The notes: generated by a model from the letters alone, not told the origin. 64,000 nucleotides of DNA from Candidatus Sulfopaludibacter sp. SbA3 (GCA_945903265.1 CAMDNQ010000003.1:124001-188000); one strand, 5' to 3'; positions 35,473-48,798 are shown, counted from the first letter of the stretch. Program-made: numbers and translations.

Positions 35473-36272
35473 CGGCCATAGTGTTACTCCTTACTGCCGG
35501 GCTGACCTCGGCACCGGCCCAGGACGGAGGGGTGACGCCAGCCAATTACGTGGTCGGGTCGCAGGATGTACTCGTTATTACCTCATACGACCAAAGCGAA
35601 TTGTCTGGGGAGTTCCGGGTCGAAGCCGATGGGACGTTCGGGTTTCCGCTCGTGGGCCGGATTGAGGCCGGCGGCAAGACGCTTCGTGACGTTGAAACCG
35701 CCCTCAGGCTCCAGCTGACGGAAGGCGGCTTTTTCAAACAGCCGCAGATCACTGTCGCCGTGAAGGAATACCGCAGCCGCAAGATTTTTGTTCTTGGAGA
35801 GGTCCGGAAGCCGGGGGTGCACGCTCTGTCGGGCACCATGCGGCTCGTCGAGGCGCTCGCGCTGGCCGACTCAATTACGCCGGCGGCGGGTCCCGAGGTG
35901 GTGATTATCCCGTCCTCCGACGATGCATCGAGGCCCGCGCGCGAAACAGTCAAGGTCAATCTTCGGAACCTCGAAGAGGGCGACGCGTCGCAGAACGTCC
36001 TGCTGCGCGAGGGCGACACAATTCTGGTTCCTCGAGCGGAAGACATCTATGTGTTCGGGCAGGTCAAGAGTCCCGGCGCCTATGCGTTGCGCGACGACGA
36101 GATGACCGTGCTGCAGGCGCTGTCGCTGGCCGGCGGCGTCACGGATCGCGGCGCGACCGGCCGCATTGAAATCGTCCGCATCGTCCAAGGCGAGCGCCAG
36201 GAAGTGCGCGTTGAGCTGAGCGACCAGGTCCTGCCCGGCGACACCATCGTCGTCCCGGAAAGATTCTTCTAA
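35454..36272 (+). CDS. Polysaccharide biosynthesis/export (OPX, Wza-type) protein
   Basis: A 272-residue outer-membrane polysaccharide export protein. A signal peptide (MLFRTLTAIVLLLTAGLTSAPAQ) is followed by the Poly_export domain (YVVGSQDVLVITSYDQSELSGEFRVEADGTFGFPLVGRIEAGGKTL) and two SLBB domains (about 120-185 and 205-265; KIFVLGEVRKPGVHALSGTM and DIYVFGQVKSPGAYALRDDEM). It lacks an obvious lipobox and the C-terminal amphipathic helix of Wza, so it probably needs a separate outer-membrane partner. No Wzc-type co-polymerase, polymerase or glycosyltransferase is nearby: an orphan OPX gene. Confidence 0.92.
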   Translation: MLFRTLTAIVLLLTAGLTSAPAQDGGVTPANYVVGSQDVLVITSYDQSELSGEFRVEADGTFGFPLVGRIEAGGKTLRDVETALRLQLTEGGFFKQPQITVAVKEYRSRKIFVLGEVRKPGVHALSGTMRLVEALALADSITPAAGPEVVIIPSSDDASRPARETVKVNLRNLEEGDASQNVLLREGDTILVPRAEDIYVFGQVKSPGAYALRDDEMTVLQALSLAGGVTDRGATGRIEIVRIVQGERQEVRVELSDQVLPGDTIVVPERFF

Positions 36273-36276
36273 GAAT

Positions 36277-37488
36277 TTATCGGGGCCACACCGCTCCCTG
36301 TTGCCGCGGCACCGATGCGATGCCCCGGTACACGAATTTCTGGAGCCGCTTCCCTTCCCAGGTTTCCGTCGTATAGAGATTTCCCTTCGAGTCGATCGCG
36401 ATGCTGTGGACGCCGTAGAACTGTCCCGGCTGCCGCCCGCCGTCGCCAAAACTCGCCACCACGTCCAGCGTCTCCCGCAGTACCACGTGGATGCGGTTGT
36501 TCATGCCGTCGACCACGAAGAGATAGCGCTGCTGCGGATCGCGCGAGAATGCGAGGTCCCAGACCGACCCCGCGGCCAGTGTCCGCCTGGCAATGAATCC
36601 CTCTTTGACGAACGTGCCGTCCTTGCGAAAGACCTGGATGCGGTCGTTCACGCGGTCGCACACATAGAGCAGGCCGTCGTTGGCGAGGTCCGCGCAGTGG
36701 ACCGGATTGCGGAACTGCTGCGCGGGCGGGGCGTCCGGGTTGTACGGGCCCAGATTCCGGTCGTCCGGCTTGTTGCCGTATGCGCCCCAGTAGCGCTTCA
36801 TCTTGCCGGTGTCGGCATCGAGGACCGCGACGCGCTTGTTCAGATAGCCGTCCGCGAGGTACGCCTCGTTCTCTTTCGGGTCCACGAAGATCTTCGCGAC
36901 GCGCCCGAAATTCTGCATGTCATTGCTGTCGCCGGGATAGGTCGAGAGTCCCTCCGCGTTGGTCGGGCCGCGGCGCACGGCGGCCTTGCCGTACTGCGCG
37001 ATGAACTTGCCGTTTCTCGTGAACTTCAGGACGTGCGAATCGGCGGCGCCGTTGCCGCCAATCCAGACGTTGCCCTTGTAATCGACAAAGATGCCGTGGT
37101 TCGACTGGGGCCATTCGTAGCCCTGTCCCGGGCCGCCCCACGACTGCACCAGGTTGCCGGCGGCGTCGAACTCCAGTACGGGCGGCGCGCCCGCGCAGCA
37201 CTCCGCGGTCTTCAGCTCGATGCCCTTTTCGTTGTCATCCAGCGTCGCGGAACTGCGATGAATGATCCAGACGTGGTCGCGCTCATCGACCCACACGCCG
37301 ATCGCCGAGCCGAGCAGCCAGTGATTCGGCAGCGGTTTGGGCCACAGCGGATCGACTTCGAAGCGGGGCGCGCGCACGGTGCCGCCGCCTTCCTGTGCCG
37401 TGACGCGCTGGAGAACGGCTTCAGTGACGGCCAGCGAGGCGAGCACGACGACGAAGGCTGCCGCGACGATCCGATTACGTTTCGTCAT
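36277..37488 (-). CDS. Secreted NHL-repeat beta-propeller protein
   Basis: 403 residues with a signal peptide (residues 1-32, ending RVTAQ) and a six-bladed NHL propeller. Blades include LEFDAAGNLVQSWGGPGQG, GIFVDYKGNVWIGGNG, KIFVDPKENEAYLADGYLNKRVAVLD, LLYVCDRVNDRIQVFRKDG and SIAIDSKGNLYTTETWEGKRLQKF. The architecture resembles the lyase domain of peptidylglycine alpha-amidating enzymes, but an enzymatic role is not shown. A CC pair (AECCAGAPP) is conserved-looking. The start ATG overlaps the 3' end of the hupE-like gene by 14 nt. Last gene of a long minus-strand unit. Confidence 0.8.
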   Translation of the reverse strand: MTKRNRIVAAAFVVVLASLAVTEAVLQRVTAQEGGGTVRAPRFEVDPLWPKPLPNHWLLGSAIGVWVDERDHVWIIHRSSATLDDNEKGIELKTAECCAGAPPVLEFDAAGNLVQSWGGPGQGYEWPQSNHGIFVDYKGNVWIGGNGAADSHVLKFTRNGKFIAQYGKAAVRRGPTNAEGLSTYPGDSNDMQNFGRVAKIFVDPKENEAYLADGYLNKRVAVLDADTGKMKRYWGAYGNKPDDRNLGPYNPDAPPAQQFRNPVHCADLANDGLLYVCDRVNDRIQVFRKDGTFVKEGFIARRTLAAGSVWDLAFSRDPQQRYLFVVDGMNNRIHVVLRETLDVVASFGDGGRQPGQFYGVHSIAIDSKGNLYTTETWEGKRLQKFVYRGIASVPRQQGAVWPR

Positions 37489-38812
37489 ACCGTTCCTCCC
37501 GCGCGGGCTGAAGCCTGCGCGCTACGTACGCACGAGTTGACGGCCAAAGTATACGCGCGATCCAGACGAGGCCGACGGCACCGACGAGGGCGATCAGCCA
37601 CCGCACCGCCGTCAGGAGGAACCCGGCGTCGATCGCGGGCCAGGGAAACAAGATCAGCAGCGCGCCGCGCTCCGTCATCCAGTGCCACGCCGTGTGCGCG
37701 ACGAGCGCCGACAGCACGATCGTGCCGATCCGCTCGGCCACGACGTGCCGGAACAGGAGATTCAGCACCGGCACGACGAGCAGCAGGACCAGGAGCTGCC
37801 CCGCCTCGACGCCCACGTTGAACGCCAGCAGCGCCGTCAGGAGGTGGGAGCCCGCAAACTGCAGCGAGTCGCCAAGCGCGAACGAAAACCCGAATCCGTG
37901 CACCAGCCCGAACACGAACGTGATGATCCAGCGATGCCTGACGTTCGCAGCCACGATGTTTTCGAGCGCCATGTAGACGATTGAGGCGGCTATCAGCGTC
38001 TCCACGAGAGGTGGAAACCAGAGGCCGCCGGGCGCGAATCCGTAGGCGGACGCGATGAGCGTCACGGAATGTGCCGCCGTGAACGACGTCACCACGGCCA
38101 CGAGCGTGCGCATGCGCCGAAGCGGAATGACCAGGCACAACAGGAACAGCAGGTGGTCGGTGCCGTCGAGGATGTGCGCAAAGCCGGACATGACGAAGCG
38201 GCCGGCCGCCTGATGCCATCGCGGATCCAGCTGGACGAGCCCCGGGTCGTCATGAAGCTGGAAGGCGCGCTCGCGGCCGTCGGGGGTCAGCAGCCGCATG
38301 GAGATCGTCACGCGCTGCGCCAGCGTCCTGAGGCCGGGGTCGATGGCAAATCGCGACTGATCGGACGCGATCGGATACTCGAACCAGGCATCGAGGAACG
38401 CCTGCTCCAGGTTGAGATCGACGGTATCCCCAAGCCGTGCGCCGGCCAGATGGGCGCGCGCGGTGTCGTACTCGGCGAAGGCGCGATCTGATGGCAGCGA
38501 TGCCCGGGCCGCGATGAGCACCGGCTCGCCGAGCCTGGCGGCCTCTTCGTAGAGGGCCACCTGACGGCCGATCCAGACGATGGCTGCGGTGCGCAGTGCG
38601 GCATCGGCGTTCGCGAGATCGATGTACCCCTCCCCGCGCGTGGGCACGTCGATGTCGGCCATCGCCTCGAGCGGGACCCGAACGAGGAAACGAAGGCGGT
38701 CGCCTTCGGGCTTCAGGAACGCCTGGACGACCGCGGAATCGGGAATGTCGTGCGCGAGCGCGCGTACCGGCGCGGCGACGAGGAGAAGCGCGATGAGTGC
38801 AACACTCCGCAT
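37475..38812 (-). CDS. HupE/UreJ-like membrane protein with extracytoplasmic domain
   Basis: 445 residues: a signal peptide (residues 1-20), a periplasmic domain of about 180 residues (HDIPDSAVVQAFLKPEGDRLRFLVRVPLEAM), and a C-terminal HupE/UreJ-type membrane domain of six or seven helices with histidines typical of the family: GFAHILDGTDHLLFLLCLV, TSFTAAHSVTLIASA and FGLVHGFGFSFALGD. HupE proteins transport nickel or cobalt in hydrogenase and urease systems; this two-domain form is common in Acidobacteriota and its ion is unknown. The extreme C-terminus (AYVARRLQPAREE) is encoded by a REP-like unit. Confidence 0.87.
   Translation of the reverse strand: MRSVALIALLLVAAPVRALAHDIPDSAVVQAFLKPEGDRLRFLVRVPLEAMADIDVPTRGEGYIDLANADAALRTAAIVWIGRQVALYEEAARLGEPVLIAARASLPSDRAFAEYDTARAHLAGARLGDTVDLNLEQAFLDAWFEYPIASDQSRFAIDPGLRTLAQRVTISMRLLTPDGRERAFQLHDDPGLVQLDPRWHQAAGRFVMSGFAHILDGTDHLLFLLCLVIPLRRMRTLVAVVTSFTAAHSVTLIASAYGFAPGGLWFPPLVETLIAASIVYMALENIVAANVRHRWIITFVFGLVHGFGFSFALGDSLQFAGSHLLTALLAFNVGVEAGQLLVLLLVVPVLNLLFRHVVAERIGTIVLSALVAHTAWHWMTERGALLILFPWPAIDAGFLLTAVRWLIALVGAVGLVWIARILWPSTRAYVARRLQPAREERYDET
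37501..37525 (-). repeat. REP-like unit in the 3' end of the HupE-like gene
   Basis: GCGCGGGCT (37501-37509), GA, AGCCTGCGC (37512-37520), then GCTAC (37521-37525). On the minus strand it reads GTAG plus hairpin. It is the same family as the units at 6938-7044 and 8320-8377, and lies within coding sequence just before the NHL gene start. Confidence 0.75.
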
Positions 38813-38827
38813 CGCGCCCTCACTCCG

Positions 38828-40882
38828 TCAGTTGGTCGTCGTCGCGTCCTGCGGCAGCCGGAAGGCGACCAGCTCACCGCTGTAAGTGCCGCCGCTGATC
38901 GAGACGATCAGATACTGCCGGCCATTCAGCATGTAGGTCATCGGCGAACCGGTCTGCGGCGCGGGCATATACACCTCGCCGACCTCCTGCCCCGTCGCCT
39001 TGTCGTAGGCGCGCAGCATCGCGCCGCGCTGTCCGGATGGCGTCGTGAAGAACCCGGCTTCGCCCGCGATGAGCAGTGTCTTCGTCGCCAGCACGCCGAT
39101 GCGGCCAATGCGCCCGGTGCGCGGGATCGTCAGGCCTTTGAGCGCCGGATGATTGCGGATGTTGTCCGGCGTCTCGCCGTGCGCGACCTGCCACACGAGA
39201 TCGCCCTTGTCGATGTCGAGCGCGGAGATGGTCGCGTAGGGCGGCTTGACGAGCGGCAGCCCCTGAACCAGGACGGGCGGCGCCGCTTCCCCGCCGGCCG
39301 CGCCGGCCGCGGGAAGAGCCGCGGGCGGCGCCGCCGGATTCGGCGCAGTCCCGCGCACGTAGCGCATGTCCGATCGCTTGCCGTCCGATTCGATGAGCGC
39401 CAGATCGGAGATCTGGTTCGACGAGTAGACGTACAGATAATTCGTCTCGGGATCCAGTGCACCGCCCTGCCAGTTCGCGCCGCCTGTGGTCGACGGCATC
39501 ATCAGCGTCGCGAGCGGCCCCTCCCACTTGCTGGCGACCGGAGGCGTGTAGAGCGGCCCGAGCTTGTAGCGTGCCGCCAGCTTCACGGCTTCCGCGCGAA
39601 GCGCCGGCGTGAAATCAATCAGGTCGTCAATCGTCACGCCCTGCTTGGCGAACGCCGGCGGTTTCGTGACAAACGGCTGCGTCGGCGACGCCTTCTCCCC
39701 CGGCACCGTCGACGCCTCGACCGCCCGCTCCTCGATGGGCCACACGGGTACCCCGGTCGCGCGATCGAGCACGTAGACCCAGCCTTGCTTGGACGGCTGC
39801 GCCAGTGCCTTGATCATCCGGCCGTCGACAACGATGTCGGCGAGGATTGGCGCGCACGGAATGTCGGAATCCCAGATTCCGTGGTGCACGAGCTGATAGT
39901 GCCAGCGCTTCTTCCCCGTCTTGATTTCCACGGCGATGATGCTCTCGCCGTACAGACCGTCGCCGAGCCGGTGACCACCGTAATAGTCGCCGGTCGGGAG
40001 TTCCACGGGCAGGTAGACGAGACCGAGCTCCTCGTCGATGCTCATCTGCGCCCACACGCCGGCGTTCCCGCTCTGCTCTGCCGCGGACTCCACCTCCCAC
40101 GTCTCGATGCCTGGTTCCCCCGGCCTCGGAATCGTGTGGAAGATCCACAGCCGCTTTCCCGTACGGACGTCGAAGCCGCGCACGTATCCGTTGTCGTTGT
40201 CGCGGCGGCTCGGAATGCTGCCCGGCAGGTGCGCGGCGCCGATGATGACGACGTCGCCGGAGATCACCGGCGCGGCATGGAGGCCGATCTCTCCGGTGAC
40301 CGGATCCATCTCCTGGTCGTTATTCAGCTTCAGGTCAACGATGCCGTTGCGGCCGAAGCCGGGCACGGGACGCCCCGTCTTCGCGTCGAGCGCGATCATC
40401 TGGTACCCGGGGGTCACATAGACGATGCGTTCCTGCCGTCCGTCACTCCAGTACGCGAGGCCGCGGCCCGACAGCTGGCGCGGCGCGGCTTCTCCGCGCT
40501 TGCCCTCGTTCAGGCTGTACATCCAGCGCATCTCGCCGGTGCCCGCGTCGAGGGCGACGACCGCCCGGCGCGTCCCGCCGGTCGAGTACAGCACGCCGCC
40601 CACCATCAGGGGCGTCGACTGCAGGTTGAATTCGGGCCGCGGCCCGAGCGCGTCGGTCTTGAAGCGCCACGCGACCTCGAGCTTCGAGAAGTTGTCCTTG
40701 TTGATCTGCGCCAGCGGCGAATAGCGGGTGCTGCGCAGGTCGCCGCCGTAGGTTTTCCACTCGGCGTTGGCCGCGCCAGGGCTGAAGGTGCGATTCTGGG
40801 CGACGGCCGCGAGCGACGCCATCACGACGGTGGCGGCCACAACGGCCGCGACGGCCGCGAACTTCACATGGGTCTTCGTCAT
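38828..40882 (-). CDS. PQQ-dependent dehydrogenase-type beta-propeller
   Basis: A 684-residue periplasmic quinoprotein of the membrane-glucose-dehydrogenase/acido-PQQ type. A signal peptide (FAAVAAVVAATVVMASLAAVAQ) is followed by eight W-type blades (EWKTYGGDLRSTRYSPLAQIN, VVALDAGTGEMRW, MIALDAKTGRPVPGFGRNG, KQGWVYVLDRATGVPVWPIEE, TISALDIDKGDLVW). It has HHGIWDSDIP and VVALDAGTGE segments of the active-site region. An Ala/Pro-rich insertion (about 520-555) is unusual. The ATG at 40882 has GGAG 7 nt upstream. The adjacent cytochrome c is the likely electron acceptor. Substrate not determined. Confidence 0.87.
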   Translation of the reverse strand: MTKTHVKFAAVAAVVAATVVMASLAAVAQNRTFSPGAANAEWKTYGGDLRSTRYSPLAQINKDNFSKLEVAWRFKTDALGPRPEFNLQSTPLMVGGVLYSTGGTRRAVVALDAGTGEMRWMYSLNEGKRGEAAPRQLSGRGLAYWSDGRQERIVYVTPGYQMIALDAKTGRPVPGFGRNGIVDLKLNNDQEMDPVTGEIGLHAAPVISGDVVIIGAAHLPGSIPSRRDNDNGYVRGFDVRTGKRLWIFHTIPRPGEPGIETWEVESAAEQSGNAGVWAQMSIDEELGLVYLPVELPTGDYYGGHRLGDGLYGESIIAVEIKTGKKRWHYQLVHHGIWDSDIPCAPILADIVVDGRMIKALAQPSKQGWVYVLDRATGVPVWPIEERAVEASTVPGEKASPTQPFVTKPPAFAKQGVTIDDLIDFTPALRAEAVKLAARYKLGPLYTPPVASKWEGPLATLMMPSTTGGANWQGGALDPETNYLYVYSSNQISDLALIESDGKRSDMRYVRGTAPNPAAPPAALPAAGAAGGEAAPPVLVQGLPLVKPPYATISALDIDKGDLVWQVAHGETPDNIRNHPALKGLTIPRTGRIGRIGVLATKTLLIAGEAGFFTTPSGQRGAMLRAYDKATGQEVGEVYMPAPQTGSPMTYMLNGRQYLIVSISGGTYSGELVAFRLPQDATTTN

Positions 40883-40899
40883 CGAGGCTCTCCCCGCCA

Positions 40900-41324
40900 T
40901 CACGGCTGTGGCGGATAACTGCGGTACGCGATCTGGGCCAGCGCTCCGGCGTCGGCCGGCAACGACAGCGTCCCCGCCGGAATCTTACTCAGCGACAGCA
41001 TGTACGCAAGTACGTCCGCCGTCTGCGGCCGCGAGAGCGTCCCCGGCCTGTCGATCGGCATTGTGGTCCGGATCCGGTCAGCGAGATCGGATAGGAGCAC
41101 GCCTTCCCATGTGGAGTTGAACAGATCGCCTGTCAACGGCGGCGCCGCCTCTCCACCCCTCAGGCCGTCGCCGTGGCACGACACGCACTGGGCCACGGCG
41201 AGCGCTTCCCCCTTCTTCGCCTGATCGACGGTATAGACGCCGTTCCAGACCGAGCGGGGCAGCGTCTGTGCCGACGCAGCGCCGACACAGCCTGCGACGA
41301 CCAGGCAGGCGAGCCCGGCGCGAC

Positions 41325-41328
<4 letters not shown>
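40900..41328 (-). CDS. Periplasmic cytochrome c
   Basis: 142 residues with a signal peptide (MSRAGLACLVVAGCVGAASAQ) and one class I haem site CVSCH near residue 48 in GEALAVAQCVSCHGDGLRGG. A distal methionine is available in IRTTMPIDRPGTLS or AYMLSLSKIPAG. The gene lies directly upstream of the PQQ-type dehydrogenase, the classic arrangement of a quinoprotein and its electron acceptor. Its ATG overlaps the stop of the M49-like gene by 4 nt (ATGA). Confidence 0.9.
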
Positions 41329-42893
<1,565 letters not shown>

Positions 42894-42901
42894 GCGGCGG
42901 A

Positions 42902-43453
42902 TCAATGGACGCCTGAGCTCGTCTGGAGTGCAGCCGGATCGGCCCCGAGCCGGCGGATGGCGGTTTCCCACATCTCGTCCGGGGGTACGCCAAAGATGAG
43001 GCCCGGGTCGACGTCGGCCGTCAGCCACGCGGAAGCGGCAAGCTCCTGATCCAGCTGACCGGCTGCCCAGCCCGAATAGCCGACGATCACCTTGGCGCGC
43101 GGCGTCGGCGGCTCCTGCAGCAGCCGCAGCGTCAGATCCTGCGACACCGACAGCAGCACGCCTGGCGCGACCTCGCGCTGCTCCTCGTCGGGCCCCTGCG
43201 CCTCTGACATCAGCACCCAGGCGCGCTGGATATCGACCGGTCCGCCAATCCAGAGCCGGAGATCCGGATTGACGCGCACCTCCGGCGTCGTGTTGATGAC
43301 CTGCCACGCCGGATCGGTCATCTGGCGATTGACGACAAGCCCGAACGCGCCGTCCCCGGTGTAGTCGCAGAGCAGGATGACCGTCTGCGTGAAATTGGGA
43401 TCCGCCATCTGCGGCATCGAGAGAAGAAGAAGGGGCGCGGTTCCGCCGGACAT
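42902..43453 (-). CDS. algH: YqgE/AlgH family protein
   Basis: A 183-residue cytoplasmic protein with family features throughout: PLLLLSMPQMADPNFTQTVILLCDY at the N-terminus, GAFGLVVNRQM, LWIGGPVDIQRAWVLMSE and VGYSGWAAGQLDQELAASAWL, ending GVPPDEMWETAIRRLGADP. AlgH was named from alginate regulation in Pseudomonas; its biochemical action is unknown and its broad distribution suggests a general role. It lies 9 nt after queG and is translationally close to the M49-like gene (its TGA overlaps a possible TTG start). Confidence 0.93.
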   Translation of the reverse strand: MSGGTAPLLLLSMPQMADPNFTQTVILLCDYTGDGAFGLVVNRQMTDPAWQVINTTPEVRVNPDLRLWIGGPVDIQRAWVLMSEAQGPDEEQREVAPGVLLSVSQDLTLRLLQEPPTPRAKVIVGYSGWAAGQLDQELAASAWLTADVDPGLIFGVPPDEMWETAIRRLGADPAALQTSSGVH

Positions 43454-43462
43454 GTCCCGATC

Positions 43463-44527
43463 TTACCTTTGACTTTTGCCTTTTGACCTTTGACCTTGCC
43501 CAAGGGCCCAGTCGATGTGCTCGCGGACCATCGGATCGCGCGCCGACGGCCGCTCATCCGAATCCTCGGCGAGCGCGCGCAGCGCCGATGCATCGCCGCT
43601 GTTGCCGATCGCCACGGCGAGATTGCGCCGCAGCCCGGTGATCTTCGCGTGCGTCATTGGCGTGCCGCGCACCAGCGCCCGAAGATCTGCATCCGGACGC
43701 CGCCAGAGCTCGGCGAGCGCGGGCCTGTCGAGTCCGGCACGTGGCTGCCAGGCGGCATCGGCCGAGGCGGGCGATGCCTGGTTGTAGGGGCAGACGTCCT
43801 GACAGATATCGCACCCGTACACGTGCGTGCCGACACCCTCCCGCAGTGGACCGTCGATGGCGGATCTGAGCTCGATCGTCAGGTACGACAGGCAGCGGCG
43901 GGCGTCGAGCACACCGGGCGCGACAAGCGCCTCAGTAGGACAGGCATCGAGACAGCGCGTGCACGAACCGCACTGATCGACCGCCGGAGCATCTGCCTCG
44001 ATCGGCAGCGTGCAGATGATCTCGGCCAGAAAGAGCCATGACCCCTTCTCCGCGTTGATCAGGCAGGTGTTCTTGCCGATCCATCCGAGGCCGGCGTACT
44101 GGGCATACACGCGCTCCTGGATCGGGCCGGTGTCGACGTAGGCGCTGGCCGCGAATGGCGTATCCGAGCGGGCGCGCATCCACGCGAGCAGCGCATCCAG
44201 CCGCGCCTTGAGGACGTCGTGATAGTCGTCGCCCCAGGCATACCGCGCGATGCGTGCGCGATCCGGCGGGGGGTCTTCGGGCGTGTATGGCGGAACGGTG
44301 TTGTAGAGCGTGCCGGTGACGATGACGCTGCGGGCCCCGCGCACCGCGGCGCGGGCATCGGCGCGAAGGTCGGCCGATCGCGACATGAACGCCATGTCGC
44401 CGGCGTAGCCGCGGTCGAGCCATTCACGGAGGAACGCGAGTTCGGGGAAGCTGCCAGCCGGTGCGACGCCGCACAGGTCGAACCCGAGCTCCAGCGCCTT
44501 CGTTTTAACGCTGGCCGCGGTCAGCAC
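43463..44527 (-). CDS. queG: Epoxyqueuosine reductase
   Basis: Reduces epoxyqueuosine to queuosine in tRNA anticodons, using cobalamin and two 4Fe-4S clusters. From a GTG at 44527 it is 354 residues. The N-terminal cobalamin-binding domain (ELGFDLCGVAPAGSFPELAFLREWLDRGYAGDMAFM and the GLGWIGKNTCLIN loop) is followed by the ferredoxin-like clusters CGSCTRCLDACP and CDICQDVCPYNQ, and a C-terminal HEAT-like repeat region. The last residues (QGQRSKGKSQR) are basic and repetitive. A TTG at 44539 is an alternative start. It leads the long minus-strand unit through to 36277. Confidence 0.94.
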   Translation of the reverse strand: MLTAASVKTKALELGFDLCGVAPAGSFPELAFLREWLDRGYAGDMAFMSRSADLRADARAAVRGARSVIVTGTLYNTVPPYTPEDPPPDRARIARYAWGDDYHDVLKARLDALLAWMRARSDTPFAASAYVDTGPIQERVYAQYAGLGWIGKNTCLINAEKGSWLFLAEIICTLPIEADAPAVDQCGSCTRCLDACPTEALVAPGVLDARRCLSYLTIELRSAIDGPLREGVGTHVYGCDICQDVCPYNQASPASADAAWQPRAGLDRPALAELWRRPDADLRALVRGTPMTHAKITGLRRNLAVAIGNSGDASALRALAEDSDERPSARDPMVREHIDWALGQGQRSKGKSQR

Positions 44528-44583
44528 TTCACCTACCAAGATACCAATTCGTTGGGCTACTATCCCATCGCGAGGAGATGCAT

Positions 44584-45624
44584 ATGCCCATGAAGAGCGT
44601 TGTGGTTGGACTGATGATCGCCGGCTGCGTGGCGGCCGCGGGATCGCTTCGTGTCGATGCCCAGACGCCTGCGGCCCAGAGGACGCCCGGCTCGGTGGAG
44701 CGGAACCTGACCTGGCCGGAGATGAAGACGAAGGAGGCCCAGACGCTCGTGGCGAAGGCGCGAGAGCTCGCCAAGAACGATCTCGTCTGGGAAGCCCAGG
44801 ATGCCTGTCTCGAAGACGGCCCCGCACGTGAGCCTGACGGCCGGCCGAGAATGGACACGCTGATGGAACCCCTCAAGGTGTTCGACAACCTGTACTACGT
44901 GGGGTTCGAGCAGATTGGTACGTGGACGCTCCGCACGAGCGAGGGGCTGATTCTGTTCGATACGCTGAACAATCCGATGGAGGCCGAAACCGTGCTCGAG
45001 CCCGGGTTGAGAAAGCTCGGACTCAATCCCGCGGACATCAAGTACATCATCCTGTCGCACGGGCATGGCGACCATTACGGCGGCGCGACGTACTTCCAGC
45101 AGAAGTACCCGAACGCGCGCGTGATGATGACGGCGGCCGACTGGGAGATGATCGCCCGGCCGCGCGCCCCGGGCCGCGGCGGAAATGCGGTCCCGCTGCC
45201 CAAGCGCGACATGGACATCACCGACGGGCAGAAGCTCACGCTCGGTGATACGACCATCAGCTTCGGGATATACCCTGGACACACGCCTGGCACGATCATG
45301 AACGGCGTGCCGGTGATGGATAAGGGGACGCGGCGCATGTGGGTCATCCCGGGCGGCGCGCTTCAGGTGCCGAATCGCGCCTCGCTCCAGGCGTTCGAGC
45401 ACATCATCAACGACTACTTCAAGCCGCTTCAGCCGGAGATGTTCTTCAACAGCCACCCGCAGACGATGAACGACGGCGTGGCGCAGTTGAACCAGATCCG
45501 GAAGAATCCGAACGGTCCCAATCCGCTGGTGTACGGCAAGGAACGTGGCGCCAGGATTATGGACATCTGGCTGGCGTGCCGCAGGGCATGGGTCGTCGAG
45601 AAGGAAGCCACCGCGACGAACTGA
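44584..45624 (+). CDS. Secreted MBL-fold metallohydrolase (subclass B3-like)
   Basis: 346 residues from an ATG at 44584, with GAGGAG 8 nt before it (ATGs at 44578 and 44590 are alternatives). A signal peptide (SVVVGLMIAGCVAAAGSLRVDAQ) is followed by an MBL domain. The zinc ligands SHGHGDHYGG, GHTPGT and NSHPQ make up a complete binuclear site in the B3 order. B3 beta-lactamases hydrolyse carbapenems, but many environmental relatives act on other substrates, so resistance should not be assumed. An N-terminal stretch of about 80 residues (WPEMKTKEAQTLVAKARELA) precedes the hydrolase domain. It stands alone between divergent and convergent genes. Confidence 0.85.
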   Translation: MPMKSVVVGLMIAGCVAAAGSLRVDAQTPAAQRTPGSVERNLTWPEMKTKEAQTLVAKARELAKNDLVWEAQDACLEDGPAREPDGRPRMDTLMEPLKVFDNLYYVGFEQIGTWTLRTSEGLILFDTLNNPMEAETVLEPGLRKLGLNPADIKYIILSHGHGDHYGGATYFQQKYPNARVMMTAADWEMIARPRAPGRGGNAVPLPKRDMDITDGQKLTLGDTTISFGIYPGHTPGTIMNGVPVMDKGTRRMWVIPGGALQVPNRASLQAFEHIINDYFKPLQPEMFFNSHPQTMNDGVAQLNQIRKNPNGPNPLVYGKERGARIMDIWLACRRAWVVEKEATATN

Positions 45625-45633
45625 CCTGTAGAT

Positions 45634-48378
<2,745 letters not shown>

Positions 48379-48556
48379 GAAGACCTCGATCATACCCCGC
48401 GGTCCAGTTGTGGTCGAACCGTTGACGCGCGAAGCCCCGCGTGTACTAGGGGGGAACGCGGCCGTTCGTCCCGGACCTGTGCCGCTCTATACAGCGCGGA
48501 CATTGCCGTCGGCGGCACCACGTTTGCGAACTCGTGCTCCTGGAGGTCCCTAAAAC

Positions 48557-48769
48557 ATGGATCAGGACAGGAATCAGGATCAGCAGGATCAGACTGACGA
48601 CCGTGGCAACCGCGGCACCCCGGGCAGCGAGCGCAGCCGGGGATCGCAGGGCGAACGCAACCGCGGCATGGACCGCGAGCTCGAGGAGCAGAGCGAGCTT
48701 CCGGACCGCGGCTCCAGCCAGTCCGAGAGCGACTCGGAGAGCAACTCGGACCGCGAGTCAGAACGCTAG
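48557..48769 (+). CDS. Small highly charged, probably disordered protein
   Basis: 70 residues from an ATG at 48557 with GGAGG (48542-48546) 10 nt upstream. The sequence is almost entirely D, E, R, Q, N, S and G (MDQDRNQDQQDQTDDRGNRG at the start; SQSESDSESNSDRESER at the end) with no hydrophobic core, so it is likely intrinsically disordered, similar in composition to hydrophilins or stress-tolerance peptides. I do not recognise a family. The good ribosome binding site and absence of any competing gene support it; base composition alone could also create such a frame. Confidence 0.6.
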   Translation: MDQDRNQDQQDQTDDRGNRGTPGSERSRGSQGERNRGMDRELEEQSELPDRGSSQSESDSESNSDRESER

Positions 48770-48798
48770 CGCAGCGCCCGCTTAGAACCCAACGAACA

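Noticed and set aside
42906-43307. N-terminal extension of the M49-like peptidase
   Set aside because: The sequence is a shadow of algH (same strand, other frame) with no M49 similarity.
45060-45075. Carbapenem-resistance beta-lactamase call for the MBL gene
   Set aside because: The zinc ligands are B3-like, but environmental MBL proteins of this kind act on many substrates; resistance cannot be read from the motif.
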